NCBI GenBank assembly: GCA_958299035.1
Contig: CATQJL010000223.1
Span: 54,046,302 to 54,110,301, forward strand
DNA: 64,000 nt
Origin: Cylicocyclus nassatus
Taxonomy: Eukaryota; Nematoda; Chromadorea; Rhabditida; Strongylidae
Reading direction: 5' to 3'
Position 1 is the stretch's first letter, and every line of letters starts with the position of its first letter. The notes under the pieces are model-generated. The model was given only the letters and a program-made list of their open reading frames with translations, was not told where the DNA came from and did not search any database. A program made the position numbers and the translations under genes. Positions 10,690-20,870 of the stretch are shown here, piece after piece.

Positions 10690-12477
10690 ATGCCGAAAGC
10701 CGGTGAAGAGGGGCATGGCGAATCTCTGGAGAAGGTCCTGTTGGTCATGGTCGATCAGATGCGGCTCCAGCAGGAGGAGATGAAGCTGCATATGCAGCTT
10801 CAACAGGAACAGATGCATGCCCGACTACAAGCTCAACAGGAGCACATGCAAGCACAATGGCAAGCTCAGCAGGAGCAGATGCAAATGCAATCGCAAGCTC
10901 TACGGGAGCAAATGCAGGTGCAATTACAAGCACAACAGGAGCAGATGAGGACGCTTATCACCACTCTGGTCAATAATCAGGGAGCCGTCCAAGACACCAG
11001 CAAGGATCAGTACGACCAGCTGAGTAAGGACGTGCAAAGGTTCGTCTCAGACGAAGAGACAGGTAACACCTTTGTGTATTGGTATGGCAGGTATGGACCA
11101 GTCATTCGAGACTCCCAGCTTTCGGATCAGAAGAAGCGCGACTTGGTCCTGATGAAGCTGGATGAAGAAGCATACCGGAAGTATGCAGATGAGGTCCTGC
11201 CTGCGCAGCCAAATGACTTGGACTTCGATACCACCGTCGCGAATCTCCAGAAGCTGTTCGCCTCCAAGAAGACGCTCATCAGAAGACGTTATGAGTGCCT
11301 AAGGATAACGTGCCCTCCGCTTACGCCAGCGTATGTGCCGTTCCGCGAGTACGCCAACACTATCAAGCGGATGGACGAGGACGCCCGGCTTAAAGAGGTC
11401 GACTACACGGCGATGAAGACGCTGCAGTTCGTAGCAGGCCTTCAAGATCCCTCGCTTAGGGAAGTTCGCCTTCGGATGATTCGTCGACTGGACGCTCACA
11501 GGGACGAAGCACCATTAACAATCGAGGACCTAGTCGCGGAATGTGAGAATTTCACTGCTATGAAAATGGATAACACGGACATGGAAGGCACGCGCGACAT
11601 CCATGCAGTGTGGAAGAAAAAGGAGGTAACTTGTTTCACGTGCGGAGGACCACATTTTAGGAGAGACTGTCCACAAGCCGACAACACTGGTCGGAAGAAG
11701 CGGCGGAAGACAGGAGCGCAGTTTGGCCGCAGAAGACAGTGCAGACATGTGGTCGCTTTCGACACCGAGAGCGCGCGGACCTACCTCGACGTCGTAGTTA
11801 GAGGATGTAATCTCAAACTTCAGCTGGACACAGGTGCAGATATAACGCTGATATCACGCAGAGCTTGGAAGAGGATGGGATCCCCGGCTCTGGAACCCTG
11901 TGTGATGCCTGTGGAAACTGCAAGCGGGACGTCGATGAAGATATATGGTAAATTCTCAACCGATTTTTCCGTCAGAGATCGAGTTACAGGGAAGATGCTT
12001 CATGGAAATGGCACATGCTACTTAACTGAAGGCTCGAATCTACTAGGACTGGAATGGTGCATCCAGCTGCCGGCATACAAAAAGCTGAAGGGCGACTTCT
12101 ATTGCAGAAAGGTGACTAGCGAAGAGAAAATCCGAGCCGAAGTGGTCGCCGATTTGAAGAAGAAGTATGGAGAAGTCTTCAACAGTGACCTAAGGAAGTG
12201 CACGAAGAGTAAGGGCATCAACAGAGACATCAAGGACACAGCGCGCCGCTGTAGGGCAGTTCAAGAAGCAGCCAAGATGCCAACGAAGACTGTACGGCAT
12301 TCATGGAAAATGGAACAGAAACCATGGAATAGACTTCATATTGACTATGCAGGGCCGCTGAATGGTAAGATGTATCTCGTCGTAGTTGACGCTTACTCGC
12401 AATGGCCAGAAGTATTTGAGATGCCTTCATCTTCAACTACAGCTATCCTGAGAGAACTAAAATTTCTATTCGCTTGA
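10690..12477 (+). CDS. Gag-protease with a broken integrase start (Ty3/gypsy)
   Basis: The natural start is the ATG at 10,690 (text MPKAGEEGHG); the frame is open further upstream. It encodes 595 residues. Residues about 15-100 are an M/Q-rich heptad-like coiled coil of repeated AQQEQM units. A gag capsid-like region follows to about 300, then a CCHC zinc knuckle (CFTCGGPHFRRDC, near residue 315) and a retropepsin with LDTGADIT (catalytic Asp near 380). After the linker word EVFNSDL, where reverse transcriptase should begin, the frame passes directly into the zinc-finger end of an integrase and its first catalytic Asp (HIDYAGPL, near 552). It then stops at TGA (12,475-12,477). Gag and protease look functional. 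No reverse transcriptase or RNase H is present. Confidence 0.9.
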   Translation: MPKAGEEGHGESLEKVLLVMVDQMRLQQEEMKLHMQLQQEQMHARLQAQQEHMQAQWQAQQEQMQMQSQALREQMQVQLQAQQEQMRTLITTLVNNQGAVQDTSKDQYDQLSKDVQRFVSDEETGNTFVYWYGRYGPVIRDSQLSDQKKRDLVLMKLDEEAYRKYADEVLPAQPNDLDFDTTVANLQKLFASKKTLIRRRYECLRITCPPLTPAYVPFREYANTIKRMDEDARLKEVDYTAMKTLQFVAGLQDPSLREVRLRMIRRLDAHRDEAPLTIEDLVAECENFTAMKMDNTDMEGTRDIHAVWKKKEVTCFTCGGPHFRRDCPQADNTGRKKRRKTGAQFGRRRQCRHVVAFDTESARTYLDVVVRGCNLKLQLDTGADITLISRRAWKRMGSPALEPCVMPVETASGTSMKIYGKFSTDFSVRDRVTGKMLHGNGTCYLTEGSNLLGLEWCIQLPAYKKLKGDFYCRKVTSEEKIRAEVVADLKKKYGEVFNSDLRKCTKSKGINRDIKDTARRCRAVQEAAKMPTKTVRHSWKMEQKPWNRLHIDYAGPLNGKMYLVVVDAYSQWPEVFEMPSSSTTAILRELKFLFA

Positions 12478-13230
12478 TTTGGAGATCCACAAGTGATCGT
12501 GTCGGATAATGGGACGCAGTTTACAGCAAAGGAGTTCCAAAATTTCTGTGAAGAGCGAGGAATCAAGCATATGCGTTCACCTCCATTCCATCCACAATCA
12601 AATGGACAAGCGGAGAGGTTTGTGAATATCTTCAAGAAAACCTTCCAGAAAATCAAGGAGGGAGGAACGGCAGAGGAGCTTGCGAAGTTTCTACAATCTT
12701 ATCGACGTACGCCTTGTACGACGACTCCAGGACAACGTTCGCCTGCCGAGCTGCTCTTAGGACGTCAGATAAGGACACCACTGTCGCTGCTGAATGAAGA
12801 CTCCAAAGAAGAAGGAATGGGCAATAAATCTATGGAGAAGCAGTTCAACCGCCGTCACGGAGCACGAAAGAAAACGTACCAGCTACAAGAAGCCGTGTGG
12901 GTACGTGATTTTCGCTCTGAATGTGAAAAATGGATTCCAGCACGAGTGAAGAAACGATATGGAGAAGCGCTATATGGCGTGCTTACGGAAGACGGTCAGT
13001 TATGGAGACGTCATGCGAACCAGATGCGCCGCGCAGCAAGTATGGATCGACATCATGACTCAACACAGTCCATCCCCGACGAAGGCCGACGTAACAATGG
13101 TATGGATGCTGCTGAACACCAAGCCACCTCGTCTACGCCACCGACATCAACCAGACCAAGTCGCCATCGTCGCCCACCAGAACGTCTACAAGTAGATCCT
13201 CATTGTAAGATGTACCGTTGTTCATCTTAG
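12478..13230 (+). pseudogene. Remainder of the Ty3/gypsy integrase
   Basis: This is the same reading frame as the preceding gag-protease frame, separated from it by one in-frame TGA. It carries the second and third catalytic acids of a DDE integrase core: Asp in VSDNGTQF and Glu in NGQAERF, with 35 residues between them as usual for D-D-35-E. A C-terminal region follows (near VRDF) and the frame ends at TAG just before the purine tract. There is no start codon of its own, so it would be made only by read-through. It is a coding remnant, not a separate gene. Confidence 0.85.
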
Positions 13231-13238
13231 GAGGGAGG
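13229..13238 (+). promoter_or_regulatory. Polypurine tract
   Basis: AGGAGGGAGG lies directly before the 3' LTR, the position where plus-strand synthesis is primed in LTR retrotransposons. Confidence 0.8.
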
Positions 13239-13454
13239 TGTTGTAGAGCCATCCCTTATTGGAACTTGCTCACTCACTATAGGTTAGGTCGATATGGTCT
13301 CTGTGGTTGCGGCGTACCCGCCGCACTTTGATATATTTGTGTGTGTTGTTCTCTAGTTATTCCTAGTGAACTCTCGACATGTACGCCGATAGGCAGAGGG
13401 GGAACTCTTGTGTTTTTCTAATAAATCGTCAACGACTCAACGCGTTCTACTACA
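13239..13454 (+). repeat. 3' LTR of the Ty3/gypsy element
   Basis: 216-bp direct copy of 10,205-10,420, followed by the target duplication TCTTC. One substitution against the 5' LTR was noticed by eye. Confidence 0.92.
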
Positions 13455-13459
13455 TCTTC

Positions 13460-14087
13460 TTTCAAGCTAAAGGTCTTAAAAATTTTTTGGCAATCTTCAC
13501 GCTAGGAAATCTTTCTTTTTATGCTCACAGTTCTACAAATTCATAGATTAGTCAGGGTTTGCTCCTCATGGTGGTCTTCCATGCGAGAAGGAGCGTTTAC
13601 AAAAAGAGTGTGTTCTGTTTCAAGTAGCACCTTGCATTGATAATAAATCATCCTAACACACCAGCTTACGCAAAAACTCATGGTTAAACTTGTATCAAAG
13701 TGCTATTAATATGACACAGATTTTATTTTGAATTTATTGGAAGACTATGCAAATGCCCTGTTTTTTGAAAGGTATTGTCCATATCCATATCTATAATTAT
13801 CTATTCAGGTCCCATTAACGGCTAATTCACAGGATTATGTTGCATACGCAAATGGTAAATATGCTTTGTTTTCTAAGAAGTTCCATAAAGTTTGCTTTGC
13901 TTTAGTTCCATTCATGTGTGCTCCGAGTATTTCAAGCAACTATGGAAATTCTTCGCCTCAGTTGATACGACGCAAAGTTGGTATGTAAATTTTTTTCACT
14001 GGTAGAAAAATATAGTTACAAACAGAATCCTTTGCCGAGATGTCCCCGGTCATTCTTGGTTACATACTTTTTGCACACCCAAGATAA
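13460..14087. other. No gene recognised
   Basis: AT-rich spacer between the Ty3/gypsy element and the first Helitron-like element. No open frame with splice sites was seen. Confidence 0.5.
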
Positions 14088-14106
14088 TCTTATATATAAA
14101 GCTGAA

Positions 14107-14122
14107 TGTCTGTTTGTCTGTA

Positions 14123-14157
<35 letters not shown>

Positions 14158-14160
14158 GTG
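14107..14160. repeat. TCTG microsatellite
   Basis: About ten consecutive tctg units, with slightly degenerate copies to each side, immediately inside the left end of the Helitron-like element. Confidence 0.95.
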
Positions 14161-14311
14161 TACGTATGTTCCGAATAGAAAATTTTATTTCTGAACCGAT
14201 CCGGACCAAACTTGGCACACATACACTACGGGCCCCGGCGGGTGTCATAGGCTACTTTTCGTCATCGATCGATATCGATTTTATCGATTTTTATCGATTT
14301 TTTTGCTGAGT

Positions 14312-15170
14312 TCACCTACGGGGCTGGGAGTTGGCACAGGGGGGTAATCGAGCATGGGGATTCCGAATACAATATTGGTTTTCAGGATTATCGATTACTT
14401 TTATCGATTTTATCGATTTTTTTGCAAAGTTTGAGCTACGGGGCTGGGAGTTGGCACAGGGGGGTAATCGAGCATGGGGATTCCGAATACAATATTGGTT
14501 TTCAGGATTATCGATTACTTTTATCGATTTTATCGATTTTTTTGCAAAGTTTGAGCTACGGGGCTGGGAGTTCGCACAGGGGGGTAATCGAGCATGGGGA
14601 TTCCGAATACAATATTGGTTTTCAGGACTATCGATTACTTTTATCGATTTTATCGATTTTTTTGCAAAGTTTGAGCTAGGGGGCTGGGAGTTGGCACAGG
14701 GGGGTAATCGAGCATGCTGATCATCCCCAAGGGGGGTGATCAGCATGCTCGAACACCCCTGTGCCAAATTCCAGCCCCCTAGCTCAAATTTTCAAAAAAT
14801 CGATAAAATTGATAAAAGTAATGGACGATCTTGAAAAGTAATATTGTATTCGTAATCTGCATGCTCGATTACCCTCTGTGCAAACTCCAAGCCCCGCAGG
14901 TCAAACTTTGCAAAAAAATCGATAAAATCGATAAAAGTAATGGACGATCCTGAAAACTAATATTGTATTCGGAATCCCCATGCTCACTTCCCCCCTGTGC
15001 CAACTCCTAGCCCTGTAGGTGAACTCTGCCAAAAAATCGATAGAATCAATAAAAGCAATCGATAATTCTGAAAACTAATATTGTATTCGGAATCCCCATG
15101 CTCACTTCCCCCCTGTGCCAACTCCTAGCCCTGTAGGTGAACTCTGCAAAAAAATCGATAAAAATCGGTA
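14312..15170. repeat. Head-to-head array of 120-bp repeats
   Basis: The unit starts around gagctacggggctgggagtt and includes ggggattccgaatacaatat and runs of atcgatttt. About three and a half units read left to right; after a palindromic centre (gcatgctgatcatcccc facing its complement at 14,714-14,750) about four diverged units read in the opposite direction. The long frames on both strands here are the repeat itself and are not genes. Confidence 0.9.
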
Positions 15171-15519
15171 AAATCGACATCGATCGATAACGAAAAGTGG
15201 ACTGTGACACCCGCCGGGGTCCGAAGTGTATGTGTGCCAAGTTTGGTCCGGATACGGCGGAGCCGGGTAAGCCAGCTAGTATGGAGATAAAATACTGTGA
15301 ATGTTCTTAATAAAGAAAACACTTAACCCATTTTGCCTTTAAAAACAAACGTAGATTTCTAATCAGCTTGCAGATCAATACATTGTTTTTAGCTGCGAAG
15401 CATTATCCTGAAGCCAGAAACATATGATGCATGATTGACATACTATTGAATATAGTAATTTAGACGGATCTGAGATAGAATTACAACTAACTAGAACTAC
15501 ACGATGCGCGTACATTATA

Positions 15520-16386
15520 TTAGGGTGATCACTAGAAAATGGGGCAGCTTGATTTTTGTCAAATTTTGAGATTTTTTGTTTCGATCAACAACAAGCAGGC
15601 TGCAACGTAAACGTCGCTTATATAAGCGACCTTCGCTAATATTCTGGCAAAACGTCAACGCCCCTCTCCCACAACCCTACGCGTGGCGCCCTGAAGAACT
15701 CGAACAGGGTTTTTTGAACCTCGCTCATTCTTGCGCTGCCATACCGCAAAGTTAAAGAGCAATTGATATATCATTCGAAAGAGCTGTTCATGCTCTTTCA
15801 AACAATATATTAACCATACAAGATTTCTTTTTATTTTTGGGTAAAAAAAGTGAAACACCTGAAAAATCGCGATTTTCGGCGCAACAAAAACCAATAAATG
15901 AAGTTTTGATCTGTATTTTCCGAAGATTGATAGAATTTGAGGTAAGCTGCATAGGGGTCTATAGAGCATAAAAAGCTCTTTCACATGGTACCTATAGAAC
16001 ATGCGTTCACCTGCAAAAAATTGAATAACGCGTATCTTTATTCTCGAAGCTACTAATGGCTGTATCTCCTGACTTTGAAAGTTGAGGCCATCAAGCTGTC
16101 GTGGGTTTAGTGACTGTCCCACCACCCACTCCAGCAGTGGCACTTTGGGTGGTCTCACATGTTTCACTGCGCAGATACTGCCCAAAGTTTATAATATGTC
16201 AAAGTGACTCACTTTGCATTTCAGCCACTATAAAAATTATTAGTTATGTAAATGACCTTATTTAGGTTTTCTGAAAGAGAATAATCTTTTCTAACATCTA
16301 TCAAAAAAGGGAAGTTTAATCATTTATCTTTTTTGAGATATCTACATTTATTCTCTAGGTGTCTCATTTTTTAGCGATCACCCTAA
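15520..16386. mobile_element. TIR element carrying a 176-codon ORF
   Basis: The ends TTAGGGTGATC and GATCACCCTAA are inverted, and homology continues inward (actagaaaatggggca against tgtctcattttttagc). The element is 867 bp. I could not define a clean target duplication, so the superfamily is open. The minus strand contains a 176-codon frame with no transposase signature. Confidence 0.65.
15655..16185 (-). CDS. ORF inside a TIR element, function unknown
   Basis: A 176-codon minus-strand frame fills the middle of the 15,520-16,386 element. It is Phe/Leu/Lys-rich with a basic end (WQRKNERGSK, closing VVGEGR). I see no DDE/DDD triad, zinc finger or membrane domain. Short inverted words inside it (aaagagctgttcatgctctt) are typical of noncoding repeat DNA, so the frame may be fortuitous. 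Conservation of the frame between copies of the element would decide this. Confidence 0.25.
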   Translation of the reverse strand: MGSICAVKHVRPPKVPLLEWVVGQSLNPRQLDGLNFQSQEIQPLVASRIKIRVIQFFAGERMFYRYHVKELFMLYRPLCSLPQILSIFGKYRSKLHLLVFVAPKIAIFQVFHFFYPKIKRNLVWLIYCLKEHEQLFRMIYQLLFNFAVWQRKNERGSKNPVRVLQGATRRVVGEGR

Positions 16387-16873
16387 AACATTCGATCGAT
16401 GTTGATGTTGATAGGATGCAACTGCACAACCACCTAAATGTTGATACCTCAAATCAATAAGCTGATAAGCATGCAAACTTCGCACTCAAAAGTCAGTAAC
16501 TTAATGTTTCATACGGAATTCACGCACTGTTCCTGATTAGTGTACAACAACGGTATGATCTTCTACCATAAAGTCATTTTAGCAAATCAGCTGCCGTTTA
16601 AGAAATTTACCATAAACCGAGAACTTTCGTGATGGGATTCTTTGAACTCATTTTCATTTTGAGGTTTACGAGCCGAATCTCCGCATACTCTCATAGATAA
16701 TAAGCCAAATTAATCTGCGTGGACCTTTCGCTACAGAGCGCTTTAGCAAGCAAGATTGTGCGAGAGGATGACCTGTTATCTATTTTGAGGAAGGGAGTAG
16801 GGATCATAAAGTAGTTTAATTAACTTTGTGTATGCTTGTAAAGCGGTGATTGTGAATAAAAATAGTTTTTTAA

Positions 16874-17380
16874 CACTTTTCGGACCGCGAAATCGCGCGC
16901 GTCGAAAAAGAGGGCACTTTCAGCCTTCAGCCAACAAAGGGGCCTTAATTTGTAGACTGCGTGCTATCTATAATTAGCATGTCAGATAAGATTCATACCC
17001 AAAGTTGTGAGCGAATTCGAAGTGTTTAAATTTTGTCGCCTATGCTTTTTTGGAAGACAGATTGTACCCAAAAGTATCTATGTCATACATCATACACATC
17101 ACTATCGAAACTATGGTTTTTCTTCTTGAATTCGAAGCAAGGGAAAGTTGCGACGTCGCACGCGGCGTTCGCGTTGCCGCACTTCGTTGCAACTGTTGTT
17201 CGATTTGTGCTCATATCTCCCAAACAAAAATCGGTGGCACAACTCTACAGAGTCATTTGAAAAGTAAGAGCTTAGCCCTTTGACTTGATAACCTTGGACA
17301 AATAGAAAACTTTCTGTGAACGTTAGATAGATCTCTCAAAAGCGCGTGCTGCACCATGTGCAGCATTGGTACGAAACGTG
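16874..17380. mobile_element. TTAA-flanked MITE, family 1, copy A
   Basis: A 507-bp element lies between TTAA (16,870-16,873) and TTAA (17,381-17,384), with inverted ends CACTTTTCGGACC and GGTACGAAACGTG. TTAA targets are characteristic of piggyBac-type transposases. The interior is near-identical in layout to the copy at 45,231-45,759, including gttgcgacgtcgcacgcg. It encodes no transposase; the overlapping short frames (17,033-17,283) are incidental. Confidence 0.85.
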
Positions 17381-17448
17381 TTAACAATCAAAGGAACTTC
17401 ACTGTCAAGTTACTGTCACTCTTAAGTAATGATGAAAAAAGCTCATTT

Positions 17449-17806
17449 TCTATGAAAAGCTAAAGTCCGTTTGTCTGTGTTCGTGTGTCTGTCAGTCTGT
17501 ATGTATGTTTGCACGTATGTTTCAAAAAGAAGTTTTATGTCCAAACTGATCCGGATTAAACTTTGCCCACTTACACTCTGGGGAAGGGATCACAGGCGAC
17601 TTTTCAAAGTTTGAGTACGAGGCTGGGAGTTAGCTTAGGAAGGGGGGGGGGAAGGGGAGGTAAATGAGCATGCTGATCAGAAAAACATAGCGGAGACAGG
17701 GTTCCAAATATGGAAGTGGAACAGGGACAATATAGTGTCGTATGGAAACAGAGTACTATAATAATTTATTTCATAGTGTTTGGACAGTGCCGGGTATGCC
17801 AACTAG
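17449..17806 (+). mobile_element. Helitron-like element, diverged short copy
   Basis: It has the same plan as the element at 14,088: a TC start (TCTATGAAAAGCTAAAG), a degenerate tctg/tatg repeat, the words ctgatccggattaaacttt, and a right end GTGCCGGGTATGCCAACTAG that parallels GAGCCGGGTAAGCCAGCTAG. It is only 358 bp and lacks the long repeat array. A further degraded relative seems to lie at about 18,050-18,230. Confidence 0.6.
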
Positions 17807-18973
17807 TATACGAATACTGCGGTTTCCAAATTGATCAGTCGGGGTTATACATGCTCTTGTTTTCCCAAACTCTCGGAGTTCGCTGTTTTAAATTTGAGAA
17901 AAGTTATCTGTATTTTGCTATAGCTAATCTACGTCAAAGCCAGACCTACAACAGGCAGTTGTTCAGAGCTCAGACAAAAGAGATATTAGCTTTCAAATGT
18001 TCGATGCATTTTTTTACGTTTGAAGTTGATTTCTATCTGCCAATCACTAGACGTTCTTTCCGAGCAAAAATTTCATTTTCGAACTAATTTGGATTAGATT
18101 TTCACTGATAAAGATTGCGGCAGGGATGGTGCCACACGCTACTTTTTTGTCATAGATCGATGTCTCAACTTACTGGTTTTTCAACAACGAGCTGAGCTGC
18201 GACTGATATGGGGAAGAGGGGAGTGAATATGCCAAGTATGAAATCATGTTAAGATACACTTGAACTGCAGTGATGGCATAAATAAAGCGATGCCAAGAAT
18301 GTTATATAGAAATGAGGGTTGTTGAGCTAATAGCGGAGCGATGCCTATACCATTATAATAATGGTATTTGCATCGCTGACACCTGAGCGACTCCACCAAA
18401 TAGCTATTGCCACGCTATTTATCGAGCGTTACCGAATTCCATTGGCCTTCAGAAATCAGCGTTGCATCGTCATATGGTGATGCAAGGTGGCTCCTGAATC
18501 AAAGGCAGAGTTCGAGTTAGCCAGCGAGGAGCATTTCCTGACTAATAGAAGTGCCCGTTTAAACACGGTGAGCGCGGTAAGCGATCATAATTAGATTATA
18601 TCCACTGAAGGCCAGCCAATAAGCACACAGAGTAACCTAAAAGCAAAGATTCAAGAACATCAGTAAAATCTGAACGTCTGCCGTGCACCGTAATTGAATG
18701 GGCACTTTTATCAGAAATCGAAAAAATCGAACTGAGTAGGGCGAGTTGCTCTTAGATTCAAAATTCATCTCCCAATACTATGCTATGGCGATGCCACGCG
18801 GAATGCATTAGCTTGGATGGATTTGGTAATTTTTTGGCGATTTATTGCGATACGCATATATGCTGCTCAGTGAGCAAAAGTCTTTGCGCAAAATATACGA
18901 TATGCAATGGCGAGATGGGTTGCGGTAGAGAACAAATCCTCTTTCAAAGCTAGTGTCTCTGCATTCTTATACA

Positions 18974-19756
18974 ATGCGTTTAACGGGGCCAGCGCCGCGT
19001 AGTGCAGCCACACACCTGCGCGCGAACGCTACTGTATGAGCAGCGTGCAGGGACCATGCCGCGCAAAGTGGCGTAGTAGTCCTTGTTTTAGCCACTCTTC
19101 CTGCTTCTTTTTCAACTTAATCGCTGTCCTGCCTCCAAATTTCTGACCTTTTCCTGTCTAAACTCTACTTTTTTACTTCTTGAGATCTCTCAAAGTATCA
19201 CCGCACGAACGGAAGACAAAATGGAAGTTTGAGGTCCAAAAGAAGGTGTAATTTAAATTATGTCATTTGAATGTTCTGAGAACGGCTGGCGTTCATCTTC
19301 CCTGGAGCTAAAGGTGAATATTTGAGGTGTAACCGTACATCGTACAGGTTGAGAGAACAGTTTGAGTGAACAGCGGCGCGTTGGCGCTGTTCACTCAAAC
19401 CTAAAATATACGATTATGTCCGCTGAAACACGAGTCTATATAATGAATCATGACATCAGGAAACAGCCATCCGAAGAAGGCCTGGATGAAATGAAAGATG
19501 TCATGAGGAGAACGTTCAAAGATGTTACGTCCTCCCTTTGCTGCTAAAAAACATATCTGCTATTAACACAGATCTCATATAAGCATACAAGCAAGAACAA
19601 GGGCAATCCGCTGCTAAAAAAGCTGAAAATTACGAGGTACCATAATAAAACCAAGGCCCGCGATGTTGTGCGCAGCATTCCCTACATGCTGCTCGTACGG
19701 TAACGCTCGCGCATAGAGTGTGACTGCACTACGCGGCGCTAGCCTCGTCAAACGCA
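18974..19756. mobile_element. TIR element, about 0.8 kb
   Basis: The ends are inverted over about 35 bp (ATGCGTTTAACGGGGCCAGC and, at the right, its complement with a few changes), GC-rich against their surroundings. A perfect hairpin (gtttgagtgaacagc with its complement) lies inside at 19,354-19,400. The short frame at 19,362-19,547 overlaps the hairpin and I do not call it a gene. Superfamily not assigned. Confidence 0.6.
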
Positions 19757-19978
19757 TATTGCATAATACTGGAGACTGAAAATGCTATCTTTGATAAGTA
19801 CATGATAAGTGTGATAATTTATGGTAATCTGAGATATGATCTGCCAGATCAAGAAAAACATGATGTCCAACAATGACAAACATCACTGGCTGGTCCAACT
19901 TGTCCCTGTCTATGTTTTGAATCCAAAGTTTTTGTCTTAACACCTCGAGGCACTATCTTGAACACTTTTTCAACTCAG

Positions 19979-20353
19979 TTAGCACACAAGGACTTTATGC
20001 GATGCAAGATGGTGCAAGCTATACGCCATGGATAAGTCATGCTAGAAGCAACAGTTCAATAATCGCTGCCCAACCACGGATGAGTCCTGCAGGAACGATT
20101 TCTCATTCGGATGGTGGTTCTCCATGGTTGAATCGCGCAGGCACGAACAATTCTGTACTAGCCAGCTGCTTGTCACATGCGAGTCCTGCAGGTACAATTG
20201 AACAATCGGATACCTGCTACCGATGGATGAATCCTGCCGGAACAAACAATCTAGCAAGCGCTGGCGGTTCGCAAATAAGTCCTGTGGAAACATTCGGGCA
20301 AGCAAATGCCGGCTACCCGCGGATGAACCACGCTGAATCAAACAATTCATTAG
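19979..20353 (+). CDS. Exon coding degenerate protein repeats
   Basis: The acceptor tttttcaactcag precedes and the donor gtttgt follows. The exon encodes 124 full codons of a Ser/Asn/Gly/Ala-rich protein. Three to four degenerate units of about 30 residues can be read, each with a core like SPAGT...W/Y-x-x-N-x-A-G-T-N-N (for example SPAGTISHSDGG and MNPAGTNNL). There is no transmembrane segment and few charged residues, so it is probably disordered. It joins in phase with the next exon (G completed to GGC). The protein family is not recognised; the upstream part must begin before the 18,974-19,756 TIR element. Confidence 0.6.
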
Positions 20354-20440
20354 GTTTGTGAATTTGTTTTGTCGTATTAGCGCGAAATCTAAACGTCGAG
20401 TTCCAAATTCTTTGTCTAATATATTAGAAAACTGTTTTAG

Positions 20441-20507
20441 GCAGACAACATCGGCCACTGCAGCGCACGCGGTCAAAATCGTTTTCTCAGATAGGAGAAG
20501 CGGTTGG
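20441..20507 (+). CDS. Basic exon following the repeat exon
   Basis: The acceptor ctgttttag and donor gtaagc bound a 67-bp exon. Joined in phase to 19,979-20,353 it adds a basic Arg/Lys/Ser segment (RPLQRTRSKSFSQIGEAV), a sequence type common in phosphorylated or nuclear disordered regions. It ends with two bases of a codon. The next exon was not found; the following 15 kb are repeats. Confidence 0.55.
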
Positions 20508-20677
20508 GTAAGCGTCGTTTAATTGTTAGAATCTGTAAGTATGTGAGATTAAAATCTCTCATAAACTGCCTGTTAACATATGGGTTGTTTCATAAGCTTG
20601 TGAAATTATTATTGACGCGTTAGGTGACTCAGAAAACTTGCCAATTGTTGAGAAAGCGTAAAATGTTAGTCAGAGCT

Positions 20678-20870
20678 TGTATTCGCTCAATCGACGGCAT
20701 ACCTCCGGAGCAGAAATGGCAGAGTCGCGGGGTTTCCCCAGCGGAGGATTGCCACTTCGCGCTCCGGAGCCCTGCCATTTCACAATTTTTGTGCTCCGGG
20801 GCTCTTCCAAAAGTGGCGCACCTCCGGAGCAGAGATTTGCGCGTCGCGTCGCGTCGCGCCAAGACGCTGA
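20678..20870. repeat. Half copy of the 24,205 palindrome family
   Basis: The GC-rich words ccacttcgcgctccggagcc, gtgctccggggctct and ccaaaagtggcgcacctccg match one arm of the palindrome at 24,205-24,551, here in one orientation only. An old or truncated member of the same element. Confidence 0.7.

Larger units (their letters stand above)
10205..13454 (+). mobile_element. Ty3/gypsy LTR retrotransposon, internally deleted
   Basis: Two 216-bp direct LTRs start with TG and end with CA, flanked by the 5-bp duplication TCTTC (10,200-10,204 and 13,455-13,459). The internal region is only about 2.8 kb against roughly 4-5 kb for a complete Ty3/gypsy element. Order is LTR, primer-binding site, gag, protease, integrase, purine tract, LTR. 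Reverse transcriptase and RNase H are absent and the integrase is broken by a stop, so this is a non-autonomous copy. The LTRs differ at one site that I noticed (gaaccctcg versus gaactctcg), which implies recent insertion. Confidence 0.93.
14088..15279 (+). mobile_element. Helitron-like element with a palindromic repeat array
   Basis: The left end begins TC (TCTTATATATAAAGCTGAAT) and the right end is a small hairpin (CGGC-GGA-GCCG) followed by CTAG, inserted between A and T as Helitrons are. A TCTG microsatellite follows the left end. Near-terminal inverted repeats (ccggaccaaacttggcacac and its complement at about 15,231) flank a central array of about 120-bp units. The array runs in one orientation to about 14,720 and in the opposite orientation from about 14,731 to 15,170. 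Subterminal inverted repeats, a microsatellite and central tandem repeats match the Helentron-associated (DINE-1-like) layout. There is no Rep/helicase gene, so it is non-autonomous. Confidence 0.75.

Noticed and set aside
14107..14160. TCTG run as an independent microsatellite locus
   Set aside because: It recurs at the same place in related elements, so it is part of the Helitron-like element.
14312..14767. Long frames of 129-151 codons on both strands
   Set aside because: They are translations of 120-bp tandem repeats in a Helitron-like element; each unit repeats the same peptide.
17710..18087. Plus-strand frame of 125 codons
   Set aside because: It crosses the right end of a Helitron-like element and a degraded relative, with no splice sites or domain.
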